A stretch of DNA of 64,000 nucleotides, from assembly GCA_029237695.1 (NCBI GenBank), contig CM055275.1:7059131-7123130 (forward strand), written 5' to 3'. The position numbers were made by a program, and so were the translations under genes. The stretch is from Conchocele bisecta. Its lineage: Eukaryota; Mollusca; Bivalvia; Lucinida; Thyasiridae. Position 1 is the first letter of the stretch; every line of letters begins with the position of its first letter. Shown one piece after another: positions 10,222-21,237 of this stretch. Under the pieces are notes generated by a model. The model saw only the letters and a list, made by a program, of their open reading frames with translations, searched no databases and was not told the DNA's origin.

Positions 10222-10985
10222 AAATGTGCATGCTCACTCAGTAGGCACAACATTGTCTTTATATCAGAGACATCATCTGAGACATTTTCTGACAAAATAA
10301 ACATTCATTCACCATTACCCCACGTATTGTTTTGCATTATTATGCATTTTATATCAGACTTAACTTTTCACACTGATATCAGGGTCGATAACAGTGTTTC
10401 CTTAAAATGTTAACGGACATTACTATTTATTCTCTGTATTTATTTTGTTATGTACAATAATCATACTTTATAATCTGTCAAAAATATTTTTTGTTCAGGT
10501 GACGCATTTAATTAGAATAAATAATTAAAGCATATCATGCCTAATTTGCATATGGAAATAGCCTGATGCCACCGCGAGTCACTATCAGTAAAATAAATAA
10601 TGACACAATTATACACTTATTTAATTCATATAAAAGCCAATTCTAATGCACTCTATAAATATCACGCAATCTGACTGGCTGATGTTCATTCATTACAGGT
10701 ATATCATTGTTGATGAACGATCGATTATTCCAATATGTATTCCTACGCCAGTAGTAAAGGAGTGCATTAGAAATAGGTTAACCGCATTGTAATTTTGAAA
10801 TTTGCTGCGTATATCAGAAAATGATAGGTCGGAAAACATGTTTAATGGCTCCGCTAGCGCGTCGCCATTAAACAGATTTTCCCACCTATCATTTTCCGAT
10901 ATACCCAGCAAATTGGAAAAGTACAATGCAGTTAACACTATAGTTGTGCCTACTGAGTGGGCATATACCTGTAATATCACCTGGT
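10222..10985. repeat. MITE-like element with inverted GCTCACTCAGTAGGCACAA ends
   Basis: The left end at about 10230 (CTCACTCAGTAGGCACAA) is inverted at about 10940-10965 (TTGTGCCTACTGAGTGGGC). Inside, 10777-10936 is a long imperfect palindrome whose centre pairs GTTTAATGGC with GCCATTAAAC. Part of the sequence (ATAGCCTGATGCCACCGCG to the TTATTTAATTC stretch) recurs at 48525-48720. Confidence 0.7.
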
Positions 10986-11089
10986 GTTATTCCCTTGGGT
11001 CGTGTCACTTTACCATGCTTACCGGTTTTTATCGATTTCTTTTCAAACGTAGAAAATTGTTCCTTACCGTTGCATATGACATACCTTAT

Positions 11090-11915
11090 GAAATTCCAAG
11101 CCAGCAAACAGGCGGGTGTCAATTATCATCAGGTACATTTTCTTATGAATTTGCCACATTCAGTTCATGGGAAAATGTACCTTATGCCTTCTCAACCAGC
11201 ATGCATAGGATGGAGTGACATACAATAAGTTGCATTTTCCAATGCGCTGACCATATTTAGTTCATGGAAAAAGTACCTAATGAAATCATAACACCAGCAT
11301 ACATAGGCTGGTGTCAATTATCATAATGTACATTTCCCTATGAGGTGACACTATTCAGTTCATTGGAAAATGAACCTTCGTAATGTACATTTTCGTATGA
11401 GTTGACAATATTTAGTTCATAGGGAAATGTACCTTACGAAATTTCAGACCAGTATATCTAGGCTGGTGTCAATTATCATAAGGTACATTTTCCTATGCGA
11501 GTTGAACATATTCAGTTTATGGGAAAATGTACGGTATGAAATTCTCAACCAGCATAGCATGGCTAGTGTGAAATATAGTAAGTTACATTTTCCCATGAGC
11601 TGACCATATTTAGTTCATGGATAAATATACCTTGTGAAATTCTAAACCAGCATAGCTAAGCTGATGTCAATTATCATAAGGTAAATTTTCCTATGAGTTT
11701 GCCATATTCTGTTCCATGATAACTCGTACATTATAACATTCTCAACGAGCATAGCCAGGCTGGTGTGAAATACCAGTAGGTACCTTTTCATATTAGTTGA
11801 CCATATTCAGTTCTTGGAAAAATGTACCTTATAAAATTCTCAACCAGCATAGTTAGACAGGTGTCAATTGTCATAAGGTACATTTTCCTATGAGTTGACC
11901 ATATTTAGTATGCAT
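11090..11915. repeat. ~95-bp tandem array
   Basis: About 8 imperfect units. The consensus includes CCAGCATAGGCTGGTGTCAA, then AAGGTACATTTTCCTATGAG, then TTCATGGGAAAATGTACCTT. The last two are inverted with respect to each other, so each monomer can form a hairpin. The 138-codon and 94-codon frames at its left edge are products of the repeat. Confidence 0.8.
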
Positions 11916-11948
11916 GTTCTCTCGTTACTTGTGGCAGCTGATACACTG

Positions 11949-12546
11949 GAACCTCTCTAAACCGGACACCGAGAAAACACCCGTGATCTTATTTGTATCA
12001 GGTAACCTGTCCTGTATTGACCGAATACGTACTGACTGATAACATATTGTTGTATCAGGCATTGACCTGGTATCAACATCCGGGTTACAACAAAGTGAAA
12101 ACTGACGTTCCATTGGTCGGATGACGTGACATGACGTTATCGAATAACGTCATTGTAATGACGCAACGTAAACAAGTCTGTCCATAGAATACGACGTCAT
12201 CTAATGTCATTTTCGATCATAAAACGTTACCTGATAAATAGAATACTAGGCTAGTGTATTTTGATATCAATATCAGGCTCGGCTCGGAATTCCTACGCGT
12301 TTCCAAGCTATGCCTGATAAACTTGATATCAAAAGACACTAGCCTGGTATTCTCTATAAACCGGACACGGAGAAAACACACGTGATCTCATTTTCATTGA
12401 GTTTCTTGGTCATTTATCCGGTGATAATGTCTGTTTTTTATCGCATAGCACACAACTATGACTCAGACTGATCAACTGTCTGAATTACAGTGAAACCTCT
12501 CTAAGCCGGACACCCTGGGGTGTCCGGTTTAGAGGGGTTTCACTAT
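11949..12546. repeat. Pogo-like inverted-repeat region, nested
   Basis: CTGGAACCTCTCTAAACCGG opens the region and GGTTTAGAGGGGTTTCACT closes it. Sequence near the left end (AAACCGGACACCGAGAAAAC) is repeated directly at about 12357. At 12490-12546 a compact hairpin begins TACAGTGAAACCTCTCTAAG and ends in CACTATA, compatible with TA target duplication. Assignment to Tc1/mariner-pogo type is inference from the ends only. Confidence 0.55.
12236..12356. repeat. Divergent relative of palindromic part 2
   Basis: The outer arms TAGAATACTAGGCTAGTG and CACTAGCCTGGTATTC match part 2 of the composite element. The inner arms differ: they pair TTTTGATATCAATATCAGGC with GCCTGATAAACTTGATATC. The GC-rich centre (CGGCTCGGAA) is again similar. 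Confidence 0.7.
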
Positions 12547-12571
12547 ATAAAGTTCAGGGAACCAATGTGAC

Positions 12572-12755
12572 TACAGTCAAACCTCCATCAGCAGCCACCT
12601 ATCTACAACAGACACCTCTCTATAACAGCCACTTGTATATACCCCAATTGGGTAAGTGCCTCCATATTTGACCTCCATATAACAGCCTCCTCTCTATAAC
12701 AGCCAGTCATGAGTCTTCCCACGGATGGCTTTTGTAGAGAGGTCGCACTTTATAT
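12572..12755. repeat. Short pogo-like MITE (CAGTCAAACCTCC ends)
   Basis: Runs from TACAGTCAAACCTCC to GTAGAGAGGTCGCACTTTA, with internal CTCTATAACAGCC repeats. It is related to the element at 19007. Confidence 0.65.
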
Positions 12756-13282
12756 CCATAAAAATCGGGAACATCTTGGTCTATTTGGTCACCCGATACT
12801 TCAAGTATCTTTTACAAAATGTAATGTATGCTGATGCTGATACTGATTCATATATCCACAAGAGTCCCGTGTTGTAGCATGGCATCGCAGTTAATACCGA
12901 TCATGTGAAACGTGTCGATTGAGGCGCAGCGGTTTTGTGACACCGAGGGTTGACTGTGTTTATCACATAACACGAGTATATGCATGTGCATGTATAAACA
13001 TGCATATGTGTATATATATTCCGGAATGAATATGCATGCAGCTCCATACTATACAACAAGTACATGTAATGTTGTCCATGTATATGTCGAAATGTAATAC
13101 TGTTTGTTCACCGTTTTAGCGAGCCGTCTCTTGTAATTATTTTAGGATGACAATTGTACGTGTGCCTGTGTTGTATTATTGTTCTGTGTTTTATGATGTG
13201 CAGTTGATGAGACGTAAATAAACAATTTAACTGTATAAAGTGTTTTCTTTTTAAAGAAAACATTGTCAATGTCATTCAATGT
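12756..13282. other. No gene seen
   Basis: Contains ATGCATGTGCATGTATAAACATGCATATG around 12980-13010, a locally palindromic alternating purine/pyrimidine stretch. Nothing else is supported. Confidence 0.5.
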
Positions 13283-13713
13283 ATTAAATTTTAACAACAT
13301 TTAAGAATGAGTCTTCTTTTTATTTCGTGGAATATGGTCCAATATTTATTTTATTACGAATAAATATTTCTATGGGGCTCGTGAAATTTCTCTAATTTCA
13401 GAAATAGTGGGCCGATTTTTAAAATCTAACTAGTGTTGTCTTAGGTAGATCATGTCCAGGCTACATGTATCTAGTCTTGTTTCAGGATCAATTTCCAAAT
13501 GATTCGTGTTTCGACTCCTGCACCTGCACCAGCTCTTCTCCCCATAGACAAATCTCTCCGATATCTCTCCCATAGACAAATCTCTCAGATATCTTTCCCA
13601 TTGACAAATCTACGAATCTTTTTATAGCAATAAAATCAATATTTGACATAATTTCACGAAATAAAAAGAAGGCTCATCCTTAATTTTTTTATAAAATTTA
13701 ATATTATCTAAAA
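13283..13713. repeat. Inverted-repeat element, ~430 bp
   Basis: AATGAGTCTTCTTTTTATTT near the left end is inverted near the right end (AAATAAAAAGAAGGCTCATC). Inside, about 13540-13615, are 2.7 copies of a ~28-bp unit CCCATAGACAAATCTCTC... Confidence 0.7.
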
Positions 13714-13779
13714 TAAAAACAGTTTTGTATTGTTGATAGGGCTGTACACTTTGGGCATGTTTCGTGACACAGACAGTTA

Positions 13780-14184
13780 CAAGGTGTACATGTATGATCA
13801 CGTGCTTACAACATCAACAACGTCGCCCACTCCAAAGTAAGTATTATTTGATATTTTCCTTAATACGCAACGGAATTTGATGAAATATGGCACAGCAAAC
13901 GCGTCTTCATGAGCTGCATTTGGTGGTCTAGGGAGTTTGGCACCGACTTATGTCGTTTTCGCGAAGAATCGATTCCCGTGTCGGAGACACGGAAATCGAT
14001 TCTTCGCAAAAACGAAATAAGTTTGGGCCAACTTACAGAGACCACCAAATGCAGCTTAAAAGATGCGTTTGATGCGCCATATTTCATCAAAATCCGTTAC
14101 GTAATAAGGACACTATAAAATAATACGTACTTTGAATCGGTACATGTTGGTGTTGTTGTTAGTACCACGTGATCATACACCTTG
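13780..14184. repeat. Long imperfect palindrome, ~405 bp
   Basis: Outer arms AAGGTGTACATGTATGATCA and TGATCATACACCTT lead through CTGCATTTGGTGGTCT and its complement to a tight centre pairing GAATCGATTCCCGTGTC with GACACGGAAATCGATTC. The overlapping frames on both strands at 13860-14118 follow from the symmetry. Confidence 0.8.
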
Positions 14185-14428
14185 AGTTATATGTTATTTG
14201 ATTTGTATGTGGATATATGCACGAGTTCCGCAGCGTGCGGTATTGCACTTTTATTATATATATATATATCACTCGTAATTTGTATGCTCCTCAAAATATA
14301 CAAAACATAATTAAATAAACAAATGAGTGGTGATTTATAATTAACTACTTTATAAGGAACTACTTTGCGAGGTTAAGCGTAGTTCCGACACTGACCAATA
14401 TGAACTCACGAGATGTCAATATTCAAAG

Positions 14429-14525
14429 GTTATTAGATTTGTACGGAAATATATTTCGGCGTACTCGTTCGTTCGGCGGACCGAACGAGTACGCCGAAAT
14501 ATATTTCCGTACAAATCCAATAACC
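14429..14525. repeat. Near-perfect hairpin, ~44-bp arms
   Basis: The left arm begins GGTTATTAGATTTGTACGG and the right arm ends CCGTACAAATCCAATAACC. The loop is only about 9 bases (TTCGGCGGA). MITE-like. A TA-dinucleotide run lies upstream at about 14249-14268. Confidence 0.85.
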
Positions 14526-16150
14526 TATTTATTATATACCAGTTCAACAAAACATGCATCCTAATCATTAAATAAACCGATTGTGTGATGAAATGCGAAT
14601 GTCTATTAATTTGTTGAACAATCCGAGCGCCTGTGATGGCTTCAGTTTATGCAATTGTAGCGTGTAGGAATATTAACTTGACAAGGTACCAGTCCACCAA
14701 GATTTTAGAATTTTTTAGCAATTCTTGGCCGAGCGAGCACTTCCGCAAGTTTTTTTTCCAGATATCCACTTCATATATTCACAGAGGCTGTTTGCTGTAT
14801 AAACCTGTTACAGAAAATATCAAGAAACTTTAGTAGCTACACAAATCAAATTGGCATACAGCTAAGAGCATTTACAATGTGTACAAGTTAGCATGTGGTG
14901 GTCAATTTCTGCACTTATTCCGTCATGGCCGCTGGACTAAAGGCGCCAGAAAGCTATGTGACGTGCGGAGTTTGCACCAACAAATAATGTGTGAATCAAG
15001 TCTACATGTATACCTGCCCACACGATCATAGTCTGTACTGGTACTGAGTGATTTGTTTTCGAGCCACAAACCTCTGTTTCAGACTGTTAAAATTGTGTCC
15101 CAAACAACAAACACACATTTCGAGCGGAAGATGCGTACAATTTTAATCTGAATATGCTCACTAAATGGCCCAGATCACAGTTTGGCACATCATTTTACAA
15201 ATACTTTCTTTTGTCAGCTGAAAATAGCATAGGATGGTGAGTATTTAATTTTAAGTCACATTCAATCACCACAGACAGGCAGTTTTGTAATATTCAGTAA
15301 AAAGCCACCATAGGAAAACTATGAAACTAAGCCTTTTTCAAGTGGACTGGTACCCAACGTCATTTCGCACACCTGAATCGATACAATATACGAAAACCAA
15401 GATGGCTGACATCACTACAGACACAACAAAACCGGGGTAAAGACGCTAAATTTTGATAAAAAGCCATACTTAAAGTTTAAGTGAAACACGTAAGTCTATT
15501 TGACACATATTTTATTTGCCGACCATGTCAATGATTATTGTTAATTCCACAAAACGTTCAAAATCGTCCCCAAAAACTATGAAGCACGACTCACTACTTT
15601 TGTTAGTAGGCCACATCGCCTACATCGGATCAACCTAATTTAGGAGTTAAAACGATCTTTGTCGTCAACAACTGTATTTGGCATGTAACGTTATCGTAGT
15701 ATCCCATACAGGCTATATTTTATAACAGACATCTTTTGGTGCTGATGTCAGTTTTATGGACCATGGATTGGGACATTTCCGTATTCGCGATCAGCTGTTG
15801 TCGGCTTAACGACACAGGCGCGCGACGCAGTTCGGCGACAATACGACTGCTTGACAGCATACTATACGGCAATTTATTGGTGGGTAGACATGGTAGAAAC
15901 AATGCAAAGTCAATGGGGCAAATATGAAGGTATATAATAAGGAAAAATATTGACGTCTTGCTTTGCATTGTGTTTCAATGGGAAACAAAAGTACATATTT
16001 AATAATAGGTGATGTATGACCTGATACAGTAGTGGAACATACTCATTTTCTTGGTGTGTATTCGTGTTCGGATGCTTTCTTGGCATCTGCCTTCTATGGC
16101 GCATTTCCTTTTCGGAGGGGTGGGGTGTATCTTAAATATTGTAATTCTTG
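14526..16150. other. No gene supported
   Basis: No recognisable gene. The overlapping opposite-strand frames at 15720-16280 show no family signature. One AAGATGGCTGAC motif lies at about 15400. Confidence 0.5.
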
Positions 16151-17230
16151 TAATTCGTGTATAAACAAGAGTGCCGAGGGGCACAATATACGCTCGTCGA
16201 GGCAAGGCCAGTCAACAAGGGGAGATAACTCATCTTGACGTGATAAACATGTAAACCAAATTTGGTTACGATCCGTCAAGTAGAACTCGACTTATTGCGT
16301 GGCCAAGGAGATATAGGTCATCGGAATTTGTTCAAAATCAATGGGCTTCTTCACGTTGCCGTGATACACATGTATAGCACATTTGGATATGATCAGTCAA
16401 GTGTAACTTGAGTTATTGCGTGGACAAGGATACAGAGTGCGAAAATTAAAAATGGCTGTCAAGGGGAGATAAGTATTGGAAATATTTCAAAAGCAATAGG
16501 CTTCTTCGTCTTGCCGTGATAAACATATACATTAGCGCTTTTCTGCTCCTTACCTATTTGTATATACTAATATCGTATACATGTCGTAATCGTATATTAT
16601 TAGTATATTTAATGAGCATATCGTATGATCATATAATATTGGTATGTTTGTACCGTGTCATCGTATAGCACAGTTTGTTTACATTATACAAACGTACTAT
16701 ACGAATATTGTACACAAATCTGGTATGTTTGTACGATACAAACGTACCAGAATTACACACATGATGTATAAAAATACAAACATACCGTACGTTTATAGTA
16801 TATGCATATCGTATAGAAAACATATCGTATTGGTATAGTATACGTATATTATTGGTATAGTACGTATAGTTGACCTGCAGAAAAGCGCTACTGTATGCCG
16901 AATTTGGTAATGATCGGTCAAGTAGAACTTGAGTTATTGCGTGGATAAGGATACAGAGTGCGAAAATTAAAAATGGCTGCTAAGCGGAGATAAGTATCGG
17001 AATTTTTTCAAAATCAATAGGCTTCTTTGTCTTGCCATGATAAACATGTAAAATACTATACGGAATTTGGTTTCGATCGGTGATGTAGAACTTGAGTCAT
17101 TGCGTGCACAAGGATACAGAGTGCGAAAATTAAAAATGGCCGCCAAAGGGAGATAAGTCATCGGAATTTTTTCAAAAGTCTTGCCGTGATAAACATGTAT
17201 ACCAAGTTTGGTTACAATCCGTCAAGTAGT
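16150..17230. repeat. ~157-bp tandem array, interrupted
   Basis: About five units share GGGAGATAAGT, CTTGCCGTGATAAACATGTA, TTGAGTTATTGCGTGGACAA and GAGTGCGAAAATTAAAAATG in the same order. The third unit is split by the TA-flanked insertion at 16535-16888. The opening GTGCCGAGGGGCACAATATA is a motif I associate with mollusc repeats. Confidence 0.8.
16535..16888. mobile_element. MITE inserted in tandem array, TA-flanked
   Basis: The inverted ends are GCGCTTTTCTGC and GCAGAAAAGCGC, each preceded or followed by TA. Removing the insert and one TA restores a unit that aligns with its neighbours. The interior is rich in TATACGTAT-type palindromes, which generates 64-codon frames on both strands. 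A solo right end occurs at about 23118-23158. No transposase is present; TA duplication suggests the Tc1/mariner type. Confidence 0.75.
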
Positions 17231-17334
17231 AGGACCCGCCGCCCGCCGGTACAATACATAATACGTCCCGTTTTTTCAAAAAAGAAAAACGGAATGTATA
17301 CATTTTCTGCAATTTTCTCATTTCTTATCAAAAG

Positions 17335-17402
17335 TGTATATTGTTACCACTCAGTTGAACCGTCTCGGAGAGACGGTTCAACTGAGTGGTAACAGCATAT
17401 AC
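17335..17402. repeat. GACGGTTCAACTGAGTGG hairpin
   Basis: Arms of about 30 bp pair ATTGTTACCACTCAGTTGAA with its complement. It is the same family as 7317 and 22988 but a separate variant (CAGTTGAAC instead of CATTTGAAC). Confidence 0.8.
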
Positions 17403-17809
17403 ATTGGGTGGGTAGCAGGGACACACTGTAGATTCGCCGGACCAATATTATGATGCTTCCGGCGCCCGTGTTATTTTATTGTGGGACGCTGTACCACGCC
17501 TCGCAGAGTGCAGGTAAGTGTTTGTTGACGACTGTGATCGCAGGTTCTTGAATAACCGTTCAAATTTCGCTGTTTTATGGATTATTTCGGTATCTCTGGT
17601 GGTTTGGATGCATTGTTACCAATATACAATATAAGTCACCTCCCGCGAAGTACAGGTACACATACGGTAATTCATGAGTACACTGTAGTTTGACAGTATA
17701 AGGGGGGGGGGGGGGGGGGCGAAAGTTCGGAACGGTGAATATGTAGATAACTGACAATTTCTGTCGTGTGTAATGATTGGACATTAGTAGTTGTACAACA
17801 CTATGTAAA

Positions 17810-18077
17810 TCCAAGTCCAAAATAGTTTTCCTATAATGGTCCAAAATATTTTTCCTATAATCATGATAATAGTCCAAAATAGTTTTCCTATAATAGTCCA
17901 AAATAGTTTTCCTATAATAATCCAAGTCCAAAATAGTTTTCCTATAATGGTCCAAAATAGTTTTCCTATAATCTTGATAATAGTCAAAAATAGTTTTCCT
18001 ATAATAGTCCAAAATAGTTTTCCTATGATAATCCAAGTCCAAAATAGTTTTCCTATAATGGTCCAAAATAGGTATTA
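17810..18077. repeat. 24-bp minisatellite in 111-bp higher-order units
   Basis: The core unit TCCAAAATAGTTTTCCTATA repeats about eleven times. The marker TCCAAGTCC recurs at 17810, 17921 and 18032, exactly 111 bp apart. Because 111 is divisible by three and the unit is poor in stops, long frames stay open on both strands (184 codons on -, 85 on +). A poly-G run lies just upstream (17701-17719). Confidence 0.85.
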
Positions 18078-18397
18078 CATTATACCTGTGTAACGGAACC
18101 AACTGGTTAGGAGGCATGACATGACACATATCGCTTTGGAACGGTCAGTACGTCAAATCATACACCGCGGTTGACCCTGGTTACCGCGGCGTCGTTGGCC
18201 TCCCGCGGTAGCGCAAAGTGGCAAATGGAATGTATTAACAAACAGAGTCAATGACAGTATACACTATGTATATATATTTATTGCATAAACTGGGAGCTCG
18301 CAGCGTATGAACACGGTGTAATAACAAATAATATTATACTAGTGTAATACATATGAAAATTAGCTTCATATTACATTTTACAGGTTATCGGGAATAA

Positions 18398-18480
18398 CAC
18401 ACGAGTGTGCGTCGGCTTGCGCGTAAGCAACGAGTGAGCATAGCGAACGAGTTGCTTGCACGGACGCTGACGGACACGAG
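18398..18480. repeat. Hairpin with GAGTGAGCATAGCG loop
   Basis: The stem pairs GCGTAAGCAAC with GTTGCTTGCACG and extends into GTGTGCGTC/GACGGACAC. The loop CGAGTGAGCATAGCGAACGA nearly matches the loop at 3420-3441, although the stems are unrelated. Confidence 0.7.
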
Positions 18481-18670
18481 TGTATTCTTTCCGCTATTCA
18501 AACATGTACGATAGAATATTCTATTTATTACACTTCCACGGTGGATATATATGCACATTTAGTCTATTTTTGAGATTATAATCAATGAATTGTGATGTGC
18601 GCATGAATAGTTATACAATGACTTTACGTTGATATAACAATATAAAGCATGGTTTACGTACTCCATCGTA

Positions 18671-19003
18671 TTTATCCCGTCAACACGGTGCGCATGTGCC
18701 GTGAAACACGGAGCCGCGAAACATTGTTGATATCCTGTCAATACGACCTAATTACTACGTACGAATACGTGCGATTGTCATACTAGTCGATTCTCCGATT
18801 TCGAGGATGCGGCTGGGGTTATTATTGTTTGGCATTTTAAAGCTATGTGTATGTGTTGACGGGATAAATAGAATAGTAGGTTAGTGCCGTGAATAGGGAA
18901 AATATCTCGCGCTGCACGGAGACGGGACAGCCTCGCCCATCCAGTTTCCTGAGACGTGCCAGATATTTGTTCCCATTCACGGCACTAACCTAATATTTTC
19001 TAT
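18671..19003 (+). repeat. Composite palindromic element, copy E
   Basis: Full length, part 1 then part 2, with an extra segment (about 40 bp, CATACTAGTCGATTCTCC and onward) inserted in the middle of part 1. Part 2 has a shortened, diverged centre. Confidence 0.8.
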
Positions 19004-19006
19004 ATA

Positions 19007-19360
19007 CAGTCGAACTTCCCCGAACGGCCAACTCTCTACAACAACACCCTCTCTATAACAGCCGCTATTTTATATCCCAAATGGATGATTTCCTCTGTAT
19101 CTAACTCTTCGACTGCTGAGCACGAACATTGTCGTCTGCTGTTGTTTTTGCCTTCTTTCTCAATAAAAACATGTTTTGACAGCATTTTAGAATTATTTCC
19201 ATTGGAAATGATTCTAAAATGTTGCCAAAGCATGTTTTGATGAGAATTATCGAATAAAATAAATAAACAGTGGATGACAAAATTTAATTCAGCATTAACC
19301 TCCCTACAACAGCCAGTTTTTCGTCTTCCCATGGGTGGCTGTTGTAGAGAGGTTGCACTG
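19007..19360. mobile_element. Pogo-like MITE, 354 bp, TA-flanked
   Basis: It begins CAGTCGAACTTCCC and ends GAGAGGTTGCACTG, with TA on each side. Internally it contains a second inverted structure at about 19153-19245 (CATGTTTTGACAGCATTTTA and its approximate complement) resembling the interior of the MITEs at 22163 and 37765, so it may be a nested or chimeric copy. The 98-codon minus-strand frame is not coding by any sign I see. Confidence 0.65.
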
Positions 19361-19366
19361 TATATT

Positions 19367-20857
19367 ATGGTATAGTTCCGTCATCCACATACCGTGATAG
19401 CCGAGTCGTCTTAATTAATCGTATAAGTCGTTTTGGGTACGAACAGTCGTTTCATGACAACCTGTTAACTGATCAAGAAGAGATGAATTTAACGAGATAA
19501 CTAACACCTGTGGCATAAGACTACAATTCTGACATGACATTTTGACATGATTTCGTGCAAGTTCTGGAAAACCACAGAAAATGTTTTATATGATAAATAC
19601 AACCTCACCATGTCGGCCAACAATTCTACTCGTTTCCTGGCCCTTTTTATACTGTTTTAACATGAGTTAGCAAGGTTCTAAGGATACAATTCCTGCACAA
19701 AATGTGCTACTGTCCAGCAGTGACATCGACGTGCAATTTAGATTCTACTTTTTTTGTCGGTGGTTGGTCGGGCGAACGCGACGGTGTAAATTAACAGTAG
19801 GGGTTCTTCCTTCTAGGAATCATGATTTTCCTGGTTTGGTCCTCAGGAACGTTTTCACATAGGGTAAACCTATGTATTGGAATCGTCTCGGACAGTTAGC
19901 CACGCCCCAGACCCGCCTCGATGGGCTAGTCCGTAGTGTTATCTTAGAGCAACCATAACAACACAATGCATTGTGTTACTCAACGTTTAACTGTCATACG
20001 CAACCGCTAATTGAAAATAATAGTATGAAAAACTACTTGCACTGAACAATATGAACAACAGATTTTCTACGTACAAAAATACATCGGATTATTTTGTTGC
20101 GTTTAGGTTGTGATTTGCCCCCATTTGAGTCACAAATCGTGCGGTCATCACTAAACTTAGTAACAGGCTATAGTTTTCGACAGGGTTAGCTCCCCTCCGA
20201 ATACTCTCCATCGGATAAACAAGTCTTGTTCTGACTTAGGGGAGATAACTCTTGTTTACTAATGGACTTATTATACTGGAACATTTATTTTTGAATATAA
20301 CTATAACAAACGGATAAAGAATGAAAACTACTATATAATCTTAATAGTATGTACATTATTACTCGTTTAAAAGCTGTAGCAATGTAATTGTTAACACATT
20401 TAAATGATTTTGTGTTTATATTAATACTCTTTTTAGGCACCATCTCGTTATCACATTCATACACACGACTCCATTTTCTTGTTCAATCTGAAAACGCCAG
20501 TAGCAATATAATTCGAACCAATTGGTTTCCCAGTGAAGGAAACTTTTGTACTTTCAGTGTTGAATATGCAAGGTAGCCCCCTCCCACCCCACACATTTTT
20601 CTGTTGAACATAATGTAACACCAAGCCAATCCATCAGTCATTATTATGTTCTCATGCTTCAGATTTTGAACAATTATAATACCAATCTAAGGGACTCGTC
20701 ATTATTTATCACCAATGGGGTTGGGGTGGGAATTGGGCTGGATAAATTTTGTTAACTCACTTTAGACAAGTATAAGCCCTTACCCCTTCCAACAGCTTTT
20801 CATTCAATTTCCAAGGCCTACCCCCATTGAACAATTAATAATGTTCAAGTCCAAAAC
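19367..20857. other. No gene seen
   Basis: AT-rich. A motif GGGGAGATAACTC near 20240 is shared with the array at 16150. The 62-codon frame at 20388 is unremarkable. Confidence 0.5.
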
Positions 20858-21237
20858 CAGACGGTTCAAATGAGTGGTAACAACATAATTATTCTATTTT
20901 ATTTTTTTAATAAACATATATTGCATTTACTGATTGCACTGCCTGGGTTAATTATGCCCCTATGCAATAGCCAGGGGGATATATTGCCTTGCTCTTGAGG
21001 TTCCGTATGTCCGTCCGTGTGTACATTTACATGAACAAGATTGTAATAGTTTCTCCAGTTTGAGTCCAGTATTCCAGAGGGGCATATCCATGTTTTACAA
21101 ACATAATGTCTAGTGATAATGTTTATTAAGGGTATTAATACTTACATTTTCCTAAAATTTTGGGCATGTAGCTTTTTTGTCTAGGCAAGTAGATTATAAT
21201 TGTACTTGTCCGGCCGGGCAAGTATGAAAAGTGAATA
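20858..21237. other. Repeat fragments before the SAP-like ORF
   Basis: About 20858-20888 is half of the GACGGTTCAAATGAGTGG hairpin. About 21195-21245 (TACTTGTCCGGCCGGGCAAGT to TTAAGCCC) resembles a degenerate end of the CAGGGCTCAACACTAA inverted-repeat family seen at 25924. Confidence 0.5.

Noticed and set aside
10802..11228. 138-codon and 94-codon plus frames
   Set aside because: They run from a palindromic MITE into the ~95-bp tandem array and share the repeat's sequence in different frames.
13860..14118. 76-codon minus and 69-codon plus frames with mirrored content
   Set aside because: Both come from the arms of one long palindrome; each is the reverse reading of the other.
17575..18129. 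184-codon minus frame with a DYYRKTILD repeat
   Set aside because: Not called as CDS because other frames on both strands are also open across the same minisatellite; kept only as a finding to test.
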